From Chryseosolibacter indicum (GTDB lineage: Bacteria > Bacteroidota > Bacteroidia > Cytophagales > Cyclobacteriaceae), in NCBI RefSeq assembly GCF_018598585.1, contig NZ_JAHESD010000012.1, positions 1 to 64,000 of the forward strand: a DNA stretch of 64,000 bases. Reading direction: 5' to 3'. Below the pieces are notes generated by a model that did no database searches, was not told the origin of the DNA, and saw nothing but the letters and a program-made list of their open reading frames with translations. Positions 1 to 10,100 of the stretch are shown in pieces. Each line of letters begins with the position of its first letter. The first letter of the stretch is position 1. Position numbers and translations under genes: made by a program.

Positions 1-44
1 ATAATAACGGGTCTCGTGGGCTCGGAGATGTGTTTTCGAGACAG
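1..44. other. Sequencing adapter remnant at contig end (non-genomic)
   Basis: Positions 11-32 are identical to the first 22 bases of the Illumina Nextera Read 2 transposase adapter. Positions 33-44 match its 12-base mosaic end except at 34, 36 and 37, giving 31 of 34 bases overall. The queD reading frame that enters from the right stops making sense exactly where the adapter begins. This is best read as untrimmed or chimeric library sequence, so bases 1-44 should not be used biologically. Confidence 0.93.
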
Positions 45-155
45 GTTATCATTGGCGCATGGACCGAAAACTTCATCGTTCTTTTCCTTGCTCCAGGCAG
101 GATTGTAGAGCTTGTGAGCTGCGTTGAAGTGTTCTTTGCGAGAGACGTAGAGCAT
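45..155 (-). CDS. queD: QueD/6-pyruvoyl-tetrahydropterin synthase family protein, 3' part missing
   Basis: Only the first 37 codons are present, beginning at the ATG at 155. They contain HFNAAHKL, which holds the first zinc-binding histidine of the family, and then GPCANDN, which starts the catalytic-cysteine motif usually continued as a tryptophan and an HGH pair. The frame is lost at the adapter junction at 44/45, so the truncation is an assembly limit and not a biological break. QueD makes 6-carboxytetrahydropterin from dihydroneopterin triphosphate for queuosine. QueE, the next enzyme, is encoded at about 18.6-19.3 kb. A eukaryote-like PTPS role cannot be excluded from 37 residues. Confidence 0.8.
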
Positions 156-175
156 AATTAAAACTAATAGAACTG

Positions 176-183
176 CAAATATA
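176..183 (-). promoter_or_regulatory. Putative -7 promoter element of queD
   Basis: On the minus strand this reads TATATTTG, a perfect match to the Bacteroidota -7 consensus TAnnTTTG, 21 bases before the queD ATG. No TTG -33 element is seen at the usual spacing, so the call rests on the -7 box and its position. Confidence 0.35.
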
Positions 184-222
184 CGCCACCCACAAGAACT
201 ATTGTATTAACTTCTTTAAATA

Positions 223-250
223 GGAAAGGCTGCCAAAGCAGCCTTTCTAT
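223..250 (-). terminator. Hairpin terminator after the first SusC/SusD operon
   Basis: A perfect 9-bp stem (AAAGGCTGC with GCAGCCTTT) closes a CAAA loop. It lies 19 bases beyond the SusD stop codon and before queD, so it fits the end of the susC-susD transcript. Confidence 0.7.
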
Positions 251-268
251 TAGGATGCAGTGTTAATT

Positions 269-1732
269 CTAAAATATATCCCAGAAAAGTTTTGCATCAG
301 GAGAGTCACCACCAGTCATTTTTCCTGCAGCGGTTTCCCATTGCGTTCCATTGAGCGTTTGTTCACTCACCGGAAAAATCATACGCACTGGAATCTTTAA
401 AGCAGTATTGATACCGTCACCAGCAGGAGGCAATAAAACTGGTTGATCTAAGCGTCTCCACTGAACCCATGATTCCCATCCTCTATTAAAAAGAGCTATC
501 CATCTTTGAGTTCCAATTTTCTCTTTCCAATCCGTTGCTGCTGTGGCATAAGCTACTTCTGGTTGGGAAAGATAAGCATCGGCATCTGCTTCCGGATTCC
601 AGAAAGCAATGGAGGCTTTAATTGCATTCTCATAATGCTCTTCCGCTGTACCCGGAACATTAAAACCTCTTTCTACAGCTTCAGCTAACAAGAATTCTAC
701 CTCTGCATATTCCATTAAAATACCTTCTGCCTCGGGATCTGTAATAGCAGGGCCAGGATGAGAGAAATCAGCATACTCATTTGAGAATCCATACTTCCCT
801 CCAACAAAGTTAGCTCCCACTTTAGTAAAGTATTGTTCACGACGAGGATCGTCCAAATCATTCATTACATCGACAATTGTAGATGTTACAACAAAATCTT
901 CACGAGTAGTATATGGTGATACTGTATTAGCAGACACAGGGTTATTATTGCCGCTTGATGTTATATAAGGGAAACCAGCATTTTCTTCATTGGATTGAAT
1001 TAAGTTTGCTAAGTTGGAAGCAGCTTGTTCAACCATGGTTCTAGCTACTTCTATCTTAGAATCAGCAAGCAACATTCCTATTTTAAGCTTTAAAGAATTA
1101 CCAAATTTGATCCATTTGGGCACACTGCCTGAATAAAAAACATCAGCTGTACCAAAACTGTTTGCTGAAGGTGTTAACATTCCAAGCGCCTTATCAAGTC
1201 TTGATATTATATCAGGATAAATAACAGTCTCGTCATCATCATATTCTGGAAGTAAATTTTCAATATCAAGGGCTTGTCTATACGGTACATCACCAAAAGT
1301 ATTTACTAAAACAGACCAAGCATATACTTCCATGATCTCAATTATAGCAAGTCGATTATTCGTAACGGGACCGGCAGGATAAGTAACAGGATCAGCAGTA
1401 ATTAATCTCTTTGCTTCCTTTAAATCTGCTAATACATCACGGTAAACGGCGTTCCAAAAATTCTGGGAGTATGTACGCGCAGTCATATTATATCTAGGCT
1501 CGTCCAAATAAGTTGTAGTCGCCCAATATTGCACAAACATCCGGTAGTTATTTGAATTTACACTAGGTGTTATCAAAATATCCGTTAACCCTTTTAATGC
1601 ATTAGTAAATAACGTTCCCGCAGGAGCTGTTCCAACAGGTGCACGTTTCTGATCTATATTCCAATCGTCCAGGCTGTCAACACATGCTGTCAACAATACG
1701 AACGGAAGCACCATCATCAATATTTTTTTCAT
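269..1732 (-). CDS. SusD/RagB-like surface nutrient-binding lipoprotein (SusD-like_2 type)
   Basis: The 487-residue protein starts with a lipoprotein signal ending in LLTAC (Cys17). The rest resembles the SusD-like_2 group, with an all-helical TPR-type fold expected; the motif EYAEVEFLLAEA at about 345 and the C-terminal stretch around ESWVQWRRLDQP are typical. SusD lipoproteins form the lid on a SusC barrel and deliver oligosaccharides or peptides. It lies 6 bases after the SusC stop, so the two are co-transcribed. No enzyme follows it, so the substrate cannot be told. Confidence 0.93.
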   Translation of the reverse strand: MKKILMMVLPFVLLTACVDSLDDWNIDQKRAPVGTAPAGTLFTNALKGLTDILITPSVNSNNYRMFVQYWATTTYLDEPRYNMTARTYSQNFWNAVYRDVLADLKEAKRLITADPVTYPAGPVTNNRLAIIEIMEVYAWSVLVNTFGDVPYRQALDIENLLPEYDDDETVIYPDIISRLDKALGMLTPSANSFGTADVFYSGSVPKWIKFGNSLKLKIGMLLADSKIEVARTMVEQAASNLANLIQSNEENAGFPYITSSGNNNPVSANTVSPYTTREDFVVTSTIVDVMNDLDDPRREQYFTKVGANFVGGKYGFSNEYADFSHPGPAITDPEAEGILMEYAEVEFLLAEAVERGFNVPGTAEEHYENAIKASIAFWNPEADADAYLSQPEVAYATAATDWKEKIGTQRWIALFNRGWESWVQWRRLDQPVLLPPAGDGINTALKIPVRMIFPVSEQTLNGTQWETAAGKMTGGDSPDAKLFWDIF

Positions 1733-1738
1733 AAGTAA

Positions 1739-4700
1739 TTAGAAAGTAAGTTTTACATTGAATCCATAGGTTCTATACATAGGATATGCTCCACTTTGAT
1801 ATCCCCCATTTGTATTACCTGAACTCAGGCCTTCCTCCGGATCGGAGTATTTCATGTTTTTATGAATGATCCATAAGTTGCGGCCAATTAATGATATATC
1901 GATTCCTTTAAACGGCTTCAATAATTCAATAATGGAGGCAGGAATTGAATAAGTTAAACCAACTTCACGAAGTTTAATATAACTACCATCGTATACGTAC
2001 CATTTATGAGGTGCCCCACTTTGTCCATCAGCTACGTAACCGAATGGCGTTTGACCATATCCATCAAGATTTTCACCATAAACGGTATTAGGCGACCCAT
2101 CTGCCTGAACGCCTGGTAGTAAAATTCCACCGCCTTCGGCAACAGGCACGCGAGATGGAACCCCGTTAGCATTCAATCCAGCAGAGTTAGGATATAGACC
2201 CGTAGCTTCTCCATACCATTGGTCAAGAGAGAAGATGTCACCTCCACGTCTCATGTCTACGAGGAAATTCAAGCCAACTCCTTTATACTTAAAGGTATTA
2301 TTAATACCTCCAATCCAATCAGGATTAGGATTACCAATTATTATATTAGAGGCAGCAGAAGTCTCATAATAGCCTGCTGCATTTACGGTACGCTGTCCGT
2401 TAGTATAAACGAAATCCTTTCCTCTAATAACACCATATGGGTGACCCACGGCTGCATTTAATGAAACTCCACCTTGCAAACTTGCAATAGGATAATTTGT
2501 TACCGCATTGTCTCCTTCACCGTATAGGCTAATTACTTCATTTCTATTTCTCGTAAAGTTTACGTTAACAATCCATGAAAAATCATTCCTCTGAATAGGA
2601 ATACCAAAAAGTGAAAGCTCTATACCTTTATTTTGCATTTCACCGGCGTTCACCCACTTTCCGGTATATCCAGTCGCTCCTGTAACGTTAACAGAGAGAA
2701 CTTGGTCAAAAGAACTGGCGTGATACCATGTAAAGTCTAACCCAACACGCCCGTCGAAAAACTCCGCTTCCACCCCGGCCTCATAACTATTGGTGTACTC
2801 GGGAGCGAGAGAAGCATTATTCTTAACATTCGGAAGTGAGAAGTAGGGTATGTTACCCAATGATGTCGGTTTATCATATACGTCGTAAATGCTAAGTGCC
2901 GTAGCATCATTACCTACTCGTGCATAATTAGCTCTAATTTTACCTAAGTTTAGCCATGGCAATTTAACCACTTCTGAAAACACAAATGTACCCGCAGCCG
3001 AGTAGTATAAGTATTTATTATCATCAACTGGAAGTGTTGTTGATCTATCCTGACGAGCTGAAAGCTCTACAAACACCATGTCCTTGTAACCTACAGAAGC
3101 GTTGGCAAAAATGCCATCTACACCTACACGCTCATACTCTTCAGTTGGAGGGTTAATTGGTTGAGCTGAATTTGTGAGAGAGTAAAAACGAGGAACTACA
3201 AGACCTCCATTTGTTGAAGCCCTGATAGAACTTAAACGATTTCTGCGCATATTACTCCCTAACACACCTCGTAAAGAAATATCAGCAAATTTCTTATTAA
3301 AATTTAAGAGAAGATCATAATTAGACTCACTATAAGTTCTATTAAATCTTGAATAACTTGGGGTACCTTCGCTGGTAACCGCAGTCCGCTCTTCTTGCAT
3401 ATCATTAGTACCATCATAGCCAACACGTCCAAGAATATCGAACCAATTAGTTACTTTATAATTAATTGTTGCATAGCCAAAGATGTGATCCCTGCTGTCA
3501 TTCGAGTAGCTCTCATATCTTGTAAAGTAAGGATTATCAGAGTATAGTGGTCCTGTTCCAGCAGCATTCCAATTCCAGGTAACGTTTTGTCTGTTCCTCC
3601 AATATGCCGCTTCCTGTTCTTTTATATCAACATTAGTTTGCCACCATTGCCTAAAACCTTGATTAGGGTTTTTACCATTATAACCCGTACCATAGCGACC
3701 TACGCCTACAATCTTTGAATAGTTGGCTGATGCTGTAACTGTTAACTTTCTAGTAAGGTCATAAGAAGTAGAAAAATTAAATAAATCTTTATCAAGTGTA
3801 CTATTTGGTAAAGATCCCTTTTCGTCACTGCGCGTATAAGCTACCTTAAAAGTTGCTCTTTCTCCACCGGCAGTAATTGCTACACTTTGGTTAGAGGCAA
3901 CAGAGGTTTCATAAAATGTCGAAGGATCATTTTTTGCAGCAACCCATGGGCGGGCAGTCAAATAATTAGGAGAATAAGGATCTCTTGCATCCCATTGGTA
4001 TACTAGCTGTTGTGGATTGAACCGTGGACCGTACGATGCGTCATCACCAAACCGAACGGATGGGACATTTCCACTCAGACCTCCAGGTAAGGTAGCACCA
4101 AATCTTTGGTCATAAGAGGCTCCGTATTCCTTCTGGTATCTGGCAAAAGTGCTCTTGTCCATAGTACCCCAAGTAACACCACTATTTACAGTTAATTGGA
4201 AGGAATTCTTACGTCCCTTTTTTGTCGTAATCATAACAACGCCATTCGCTGCACGTGAACCATATAATGCAGTTGCTGCAGCGCCTTTCAAAACGTTAAT
4301 TGATTCAATGTTATCAGGATTGATATCTCCCGCAGCATTACCGTAATCGGTACCTACACCTCCTGTTCTTTGAGCCGAGGTATTTGTGTTTGCATTTGAT
4401 ACAGGTATACCATCTATTACAAATAAAGCCTGATTGTTTCCAGAAATTGATTTGTAACCACGAATTACAACGTTAGTAGAACCTCCCATTGTATTGCTGG
4501 TTTTAATATCTACACCAGACACTTTACCAGATAATGAATTAACAAAATTTACTGATCTGTTACCCACAATATCCTCTCCTTTAACCTGTTGAGCTGAGTA
4601 AGCCAATTCATTTCTGTTTCTAGTGATACCCAAGGCAGTTACAACAACTTCGCTTAATTGTGTAACGTCTTGCTCCATTTGCACATCTACGGTGGAACGA

Positions 4701-4966
4701 CCAGCTATATCAACCTCTTGAGAAGTTAGACCTATAAAGGAAAAAACAAGAATGTTTGAGCCGTCAGGAACTGAAATTCGATAGTTTCCATCGACATCAG
4801 TAACTGTTCCAGTGGTTGTACCTTTTACTAAGATGTTCACTCCCGGAAGAGGTGAACCATCCTGTGACGACGTAACCCGTCCAGAGATTGCCCTCTCCTG
4901 TGCCCATGCGGCACTACTTGCTATGGTAAACGCCATAATCAAGTATGATAGTAGAATTTTCCTCAT
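1739..4966 (-). CDS. SusC/RagA-type TonB-dependent outer-membrane transporter
   Basis: This 1075-residue protein has a signal peptide ending near AAWAQ, a CarboxypepD-reg beta-sandwich (about 25-105, with DGSPLPGVN and GTTTGTVTD), a plug domain (about 110-260, with QALFVIDGIPV and ITTKKG) and a 22-strand barrel to the C-terminus. The ending YGFNVKLTF has the aromatic final residue expected of an outer-membrane barrel. SusC imports large nutrients using TonB energy. It is the first gene of a two-gene operon with the SusD at 269-1732. Its promoter block is nearly the same as those of the next two SusC genes. Confidence 0.95.
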   Translation of the reverse strand: MRKILLSYLIMAFTIASSAAWAQERAISGRVTSSQDGSPLPGVNILVKGTTTGTVTDVDGNYRISVPDGSNILVFSFIGLTSQEVDIAGRSTVDVQMEQDVTQLSEVVVTALGITRNRNELAYSAQQVKGEDIVGNRSVNFVNSLSGKVSGVDIKTSNTMGGSTNVVIRGYKSISGNNQALFVIDGIPVSNANTNTSAQRTGGVGTDYGNAAGDINPDNIESINVLKGAAATALYGSRAANGVVMITTKKGRKNSFQLTVNSGVTWGTMDKSTFARYQKEYGASYDQRFGATLPGGLSGNVPSVRFGDDASYGPRFNPQQLVYQWDARDPYSPNYLTARPWVAAKNDPSTFYETSVASNQSVAITAGGERATFKVAYTRSDEKGSLPNSTLDKDLFNFSTSYDLTRKLTVTASANYSKIVGVGRYGTGYNGKNPNQGFRQWWQTNVDIKEQEAAYWRNRQNVTWNWNAAGTGPLYSDNPYFTRYESYSNDSRDHIFGYATINYKVTNWFDILGRVGYDGTNDMQEERTAVTSEGTPSYSRFNRTYSESNYDLLLNFNKKFADISLRGVLGSNMRRNRLSSIRASTNGGLVVPRFYSLTNSAQPINPPTEEYERVGVDGIFANASVGYKDMVFVELSARQDRSTTLPVDDNKYLYYSAAGTFVFSEVVKLPWLNLGKIRANYARVGNDATALSIYDVYDKPTSLGNIPYFSLPNVKNNASLAPEYTNSYEAGVEAEFFDGRVGLDFTWYHASSFDQVLSVNVTGATGYTGKWVNAGEMQNKGIELSLFGIPIQRNDFSWIVNVNFTRNRNEVISLYGEGDNAVTNYPIASLQGGVSLNAAVGHPYGVIRGKDFVYTNGQRTVNAAGYYETSAASNIIIGNPNPDWIGGINNTFKYKGVGLNFLVDMRRGGDIFSLDQWYGEATGLYPNSAGLNANGVPSRVPVAEGGGILLPGVQADGSPNTVYGENLDGYGQTPFGYVADGQSGAPHKWYVYDGSYIKLREVGLTYSIPASIIELLKPFKGIDISLIGRNLWIIHKNMKYSDPEEGLSSGNTNGGYQSGAYPMYRTYGFNVKLTF

Positions 4967-5000
4967 ACGTAATGTTTAGGTTAAATTTTAAGTAGAAAGG

Positions 5001-5029
5001 GCCAAACTTATAACAAAATATTAATCTTT
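5001..5029 (-). promoter_or_regulatory. SusC promoter block A
   Basis: Read on the minus strand, the block holds TTTTGTTA directly before TAAGTTTG, a match to the -7 consensus TAnnTTTG. The -7 element ends about 37 bases before the SusC ATG at 4966. The same block recurs at 10213-10241 and 14939-14963. A second shared motif, TTAACCTAAAC, lies at 4974-4984 in the leader. Confidence 0.65.
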
Positions 5030-5100
5030 GAAAACCATCTACCACAAAATTGGGTAAAAGAATATTGCTAAAAATGCCGCATTTATAGTTACAAACTGCC

Positions 5101-5134
5101 AAAAAAAAATAGGTTGACTTCTGTCAACCTATTT
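5101..5134 (-). terminator. Terminator of the SusC-SusD-DUF4843 operon
   Basis: The 12-bp stem AAATAGGTTGAC / GTCAACCTATTT closes a TTCT loop. In the minus-strand direction it is followed by a run of T (the A run at 5101-5109). It sits 26 bases after the DUF4843 lipoprotein stop. Confidence 0.85.
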
Positions 5135-5159
5135 CACAATTTGTTATTAGAGGAGATTA

Positions 5160-5678
5160 CTATCTCACCATAGTAACCTTAAACACATCATAATTTGGAC
5201 TTGGTTTTATCGCTTCATTACCAAGTAAATCTATATTGGTGACTACACTAGCACCAACTGTCGGAAGACTATTTGGAATTAAGTCTAAAAGTATATAACC
5301 AATCGAAGAATTGGCAGGAATAATTACATTTCTTGCTCCCGCTGGCCGAAAGTTAAAGTGAACACCTTCTACTGCAGTACTTGAAGCTCGAACGTTGAAA
5401 TTAATTTGAAGATCTTCTCTTCTTTGAGGTCCCACTAATTGGACATATACAGTGTCCGTTCCTCTTACATTGAGCAGCACTGATCGTGTAGAATCAGTTT
5501 GGGTACCAGCGACTACTGAAATTCCTTTACTAATTAAAGTATCACGGTACTGTCCTAATGTATGATTTTTAAACTCAACAACGGCAGGGCTATCATATAC
5601 TAAGTCGTCTTCGGGTAAACAACTTACTATCGCTAACGCAGCAATAAATGATAATATTAATAAAAAATGTTTATTCAT
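5160..5678 (-). CDS. DUF4843-type surface lipoprotein, third gene of a SusCD operon
   Basis: The 172-residue protein has a lipoprotein signal ending at Cys20 (AIVSC). After it comes a small beta-rich domain with FNVRASSTAVEGVHF and IPANSSIGYILLDL, the pattern of DUF4843 and Calx-beta-like modules in SusCD operons. It starts 11 bases after the SusD stop. By position it resembles SusE/SusF-like accessory lipoproteins that hold substrate at the cell surface. That role is inferred from context, as no ligand-binding residues can be named. Confidence 0.75.
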   Translation of the reverse strand: MNKHFLLILSFIAALAIVSCLPEDDLVYDSPAVVEFKNHTLGQYRDTLISKGISVVAGTQTDSTRSVLLNVRGTDTVYVQLVGPQRREDLQINFNVRASSTAVEGVHFNFRPAGARNVIIPANSSIGYILLDLIPNSLPTVGASVVTNIDLLGNEAIKPSPNYDVFKVTMVR

Positions 5679-5689
5679 TATACTCGGAT

Positions 5690-7150
5690 TTAATAGTTAG
5701 GATTTTGAGGAAGGCCTTCAGGATTCAGAATTACTTCTGCATTTGGGATGGGCGCCAACAATCTATAATCATCATAAGCAATTGTTCCTACAGCTGTTGC
5801 CGCCGCCTTTGTTATCGGCTGACCTCTTCTCTTCAAATCAAACCACCTATGTGAGCCTTCAAAGAAAAGTTCTCTTCTTCTTTCCTGTGCTATGAAGTCT
5901 ATTATTGATGCATCTTGTGGAACTGGGGCTGTAGCATTTCTTTGTGTTCTTAATTCCGTAACTAGATCTGCAGCACCACTGTAGTCTCCAAGCATAGCTA
6001 ACGCTTCAGCTTTCATTAATAATACGTCTGCTAATCGAATTACTTTTATATTATCTGTATAAACACCCCCAGCGCCTGCATACTTATTTGACCATGTATA
6101 TGTTACACCATTGGACGTGGACGAAGCTGATACGTAAAAAATTCCTTTCCGATCGTCGTTTGGTTCGTATAGCGCTAATAATTCTGCTGAAGGGGTCATC
6201 CCGCCATAAGTAGATAATTTTAAGGGATTAGTACCAGTGGGCTGTGTATAGCTAAAAGCACTATTATTAACACCTTCAACTCCTGCTACTTCCACGGATT
6301 GGATGAAGTTTATTTCAAAAAAAGATTCATCATTAGGAATTGACTTAAATCCTGTAGCATAATCACCAGCTTGCATTAAGCTTGCCGAAGTGTTGTTTAA
6401 AGCTGAATCAAAATTTACAACAGCTTTATCCCATTTCTCCCAATATAGATATATTTTACCAAGCAAGGCATATGCAGCTCCTTTGTTTGCTCTGAATACT
6501 GTCATTTCGTTATCCTTAGGTAAAAGTCTACCTGCATTGATCAAATCCTGCTCAATTTGACCATAAACTTCTGTTTGTGTAGCACGCGTTTGCAGAGCTG
6601 CATCTGCTGCCTCTCGAACCGGTTCGGTTCTTAGAATAACACTTTTATCCCATCCAGCTCCAGGCCCCGTAGTTGGTACTTTTGTTGGCTCATATCCATA
6701 TATTCTCGCCAGATCAAAATAAACCAATGCACGCAGAAATAATGCCTCTCCCTTTAATTGATCTTTCTTTGCCTGATCAGGATCGTCTATATCATCTATT
6801 GTTGCAATAACTGTATTGCATTCATTTATTGCAGCATAAGCGGTGGTCCATATATTAAAATGGCTATTTCTTGTATTGCGAATAGTTCCTGTATATCTGC
6901 CTGAAGCCTGAGACGTTACAACGAAAGCATTATCTGCTAGTGTTTCACCTAAAAGAGACATATCGCGTCCCCAATATGTAAAGGTTTGTAACCTATCATA
7001 TATTGAAATAACTAAAGCTTCGTAGCTTGCGGCGTCAGCAAGTGCTGCATCGGGAGCAATTTGATTCCTTGGCTCCACATTTATGAGATCATCACATGAT
7101 ATGCTAACTAAGCATATCATAATTATTAACATTATATTTTTAATTTTCAT
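5690..7150 (-). CDS. SusD/RagB family surface nutrient-binding lipoprotein
   Basis: The 486-residue protein has a lipoprotein signal ending at Cys19. It shows the usual SusD_N-like start (CDDLINVEPRNQI) and RagB/SusD C-terminal signatures, including VIRLADVLLMKAEAL near 375 and ERRRELFFEGSHRWFDLKRR near 425. It follows its SusC by 13 bases and precedes the DUF4843 lipoprotein by 11 bases, so the three form one operon. It is the presumed substrate lid of the transporter at 7164-10181. Confidence 0.95.
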   Translation of the reverse strand: MKIKNIMLIIMICLVSISCDDLINVEPRNQIAPDAALADAASYEALVISIYDRLQTFTYWGRDMSLLGETLADNAFVVTSQASGRYTGTIRNTRNSHFNIWTTAYAAINECNTVIATIDDIDDPDQAKKDQLKGEALFLRALVYFDLARIYGYEPTKVPTTGPGAGWDKSVILRTEPVREAADAALQTRATQTEVYGQIEQDLINAGRLLPKDNEMTVFRANKGAAYALLGKIYLYWEKWDKAVVNFDSALNNTSASLMQAGDYATGFKSIPNDESFFEINFIQSVEVAGVEGVNNSAFSYTQPTGTNPLKLSTYGGMTPSAELLALYEPNDDRKGIFYVSASSTSNGVTYTWSNKYAGAGGVYTDNIKVIRLADVLLMKAEALAMLGDYSGAADLVTELRTQRNATAPVPQDASIIDFIAQERRRELFFEGSHRWFDLKRRGQPITKAAATAVGTIAYDDYRLLAPIPNAEVILNPEGLPQNPNY

Positions 7151-7163
7151 AAAAGCGACTCAG

Positions 7164-10100
7164 TTAGAATTCAATTGTAACACCACCTGTTATTTGGCGG
7201 GGATTTGGATACTGATTTAAATTGTTATTTAGAGCTAATTCCGGATCATCTCCTCTGAAATTTGTAAATGTCGCAAGATTAATAGCTTGAACGAATACAT
7301 TTACATTACTCATTTTAAGTCGTTGTATAAGTGACGACGGTAGCTGATAACTTAACGTAATCTGTTTTAACCGAATGTATGACGCCGTTTGCACATACCT
7401 TGATGAAAAATTAGTCGGATCAAATCCTCCAGGTTCGGCGCCACCTTCAAATGCACGTGGTATTCCTGTAATTTGTCCTGGTCGTGTCCATCTACCTAAT
7501 TGACTTGTTACTTGGTTATCATTAAACATACCAGAGGCCTCAAGTACTTGGGCTGTTTGAATAGAAGATTCATTACCATATTGGTAATTGAAGAATACTT
7601 CAAGTGACAAGCCTTTATAAGAGAAATTGTTGGAAAATCCTCCAAAAAAGTCAGGCACATTATTACCAACAACTCTTTGATCTGTTGTAGTTGGGTTATA
7701 AGTTATATTATTATTCTTATCATAAAACATTGGCCTTCCATCGGCAGGGTTAACACCCGCATATTCATAAGTATAGATCACGCCTAATGGTTCACCTACG
7801 TCATATCTGACACTATTTACTGTGCTAGTTTTTAGACCTCCATTTAAAGACACGAGCTCATTTTTCTGAAAACCTATATTAAAATTAGTGGTCCATTTAA
7901 AACCGCTCGTTTCAATGTTTACTGTATTAATATCAAAATCAATACCTTTATTTTCTACTTCACCTGCATTCTCAAAGATAGAACCAAAGCCCGAGTCTAT
8001 AGGAAGTTGCCTCTGAAGAAGCAACTGAGTATTATTCTTCTTCCAGAAGTCTACTGCACCAAAAATTCTTCCCCCAAAGAATGAATAATCAAGACCTAGA
8101 TTAATAGTAGCTGACTGCTCCCATGTTAAATCCGGATTAGCAAGCTGTGTAGGTCTACTACCAGGTTTGCCAACATACTGGCCTCCATTACCATAGAGTC
8201 CAAGAGATAAAAAGTCTCCATTAGATTGCGTACCATTTGGTTGTACTCCTACTACACCGTAGCTCGCTCTTATTTTCAAGTCGTCTAAGAAATTGACAGA
8301 AGATAAAAAGTCTTCTGCTTTGAGTCTCCAACCTGCCGAAGCACCATAAAAAGTGCCCCACTTGTAATTTGCTCCAAAGCGTGACGAACCGTCGTATCTT
8401 ATAGTTGCACTAACTAAGTATTTATCCTTAAAGTCATACTTCGCGTTTGCAAAGAACCCTGCTAATTTATAGGAGGTGAACGTAGAAGTAGCAGAAGTAG
8501 GAGTTGCACCGCTACTTAGTAATCGATATGAGGGGCTGGCAAATCCTTGTGTTGCTGCTCCTAAAGTAGTATTTGCTACATGTCTATATTCGAAACCACC
8601 GATGATACCAAAATTATGTACTTCGTTAAATTTCTTATTGTAATTCGCAGTGTAATTAGTGTTCCAATTTATAAATCTTCTGAAGGTTTCCGAGCCAGTA
8701 CCAGGAGCATATGCAGTAATAGATGATGGTCTGTAGTTGTAATCTTTAACATCCGCAAAATCAATTCCACCGAAAGCTCTCAATCGAAGGCCAGGTAAAA
8801 CATCAGCATTAAAAGCCAAATTAGAAACAGTTTGAAAAGCTCCAGCCCTCCTTAATTCCTGATTGAGCAGTTGCACGACGTTCATACTTGTATTAATCAA
8901 ATCCTGATTAAACGTTCCGTCTTCATTATAAATTGGATTAATAGGAGGGGTAAATAGTCCTCCTGTAAAAGCTCCATTTGTAAAAAAGCCTGAGTTCACA
9001 CTTGGACCTTGAGTATCAGAGCCAGTTAAACCTAACGAGGTTTCCATCGAGAACACCTTAGAAAGTCTATGGTCAAGATTTGCTCTTAAAGTTCCTCTTT
9101 TGAAGTTTGATTGTATTACAGTTCCTCCTACATTATTGTAGGATCCTGAAATAAAGAATCGTGTTTTTTCATCTCCACCTGATAGCGATAGGTCATATTG
9201 TTGTGTTTTTCCAGTTCTAAGTATAGCGTCAACCCAGTTATAACTTGGAATTGGTCCATTCGGATCATCAACACCAAAATCATTAAGCGCAGTAGCTACA
9301 CCATCAGCATAACTTCCTCCTGCACGTTGTTCTGCATTTCCATACGCCTCCATTTTAAGTCCTAACCATTGGGTGGCATTCAGGACTTCATATGGATTAT
9401 ATTGCTCAGAAATACCATATTGGCCAGCAAATTTTAATTTTGTTTTACCAGCTTTACCTCTTTTCGTAGTTATAATAACAACCCCATTTCCTGCCAATGC
9501 ACCATAAATAGCACCCGCGGCAGCATCTTTTAATATCTCTATTGATTGAATATCAGCAGGATTAATTGCAGATAAAGGATTGGATGTAGAGACACTTGAA
9601 AAAGTACCTCCTGAATTTACCTGTACACCGTCAACAATATAAAGAGGTTGAGCAGTACCGTTAATTGTCCCAGTACCCCTAATATTTACAGTAACACCGC
9701 CTCCAGGTTGACCGCCTCCCGAGACTACTTGCACTCCGGCTGCTCTTCCTTGAATAGCACGGTCAAATGTTTGCATTGGTAGATTTTCAATTACATCTCC
9801 TTTAACTGAACTGATAGAACCTGTAACCTCTCTCTTTTCCTGTGTCGAGTATCCTGTTACTATTACTTCAGAAAGTTGAGTAATGTCAGTTGACATTGGA
9901 ACATCAAGTGTTGTACGAGAACCTACGGCTATTTCTTGAGATTTTAAGCCAATGAAACTAAAAACTAGGATACCTCCTTCTTGAGGCACTGAAAGTTTAT
10001 AATCTCCATTTACATCAGTTACGACACCTTGTGTTGTTCCTTTTACAAGAACATTAACTCCTGGTAAAGGAGAACCATCTTCCGATGATGTTACCCTTCC

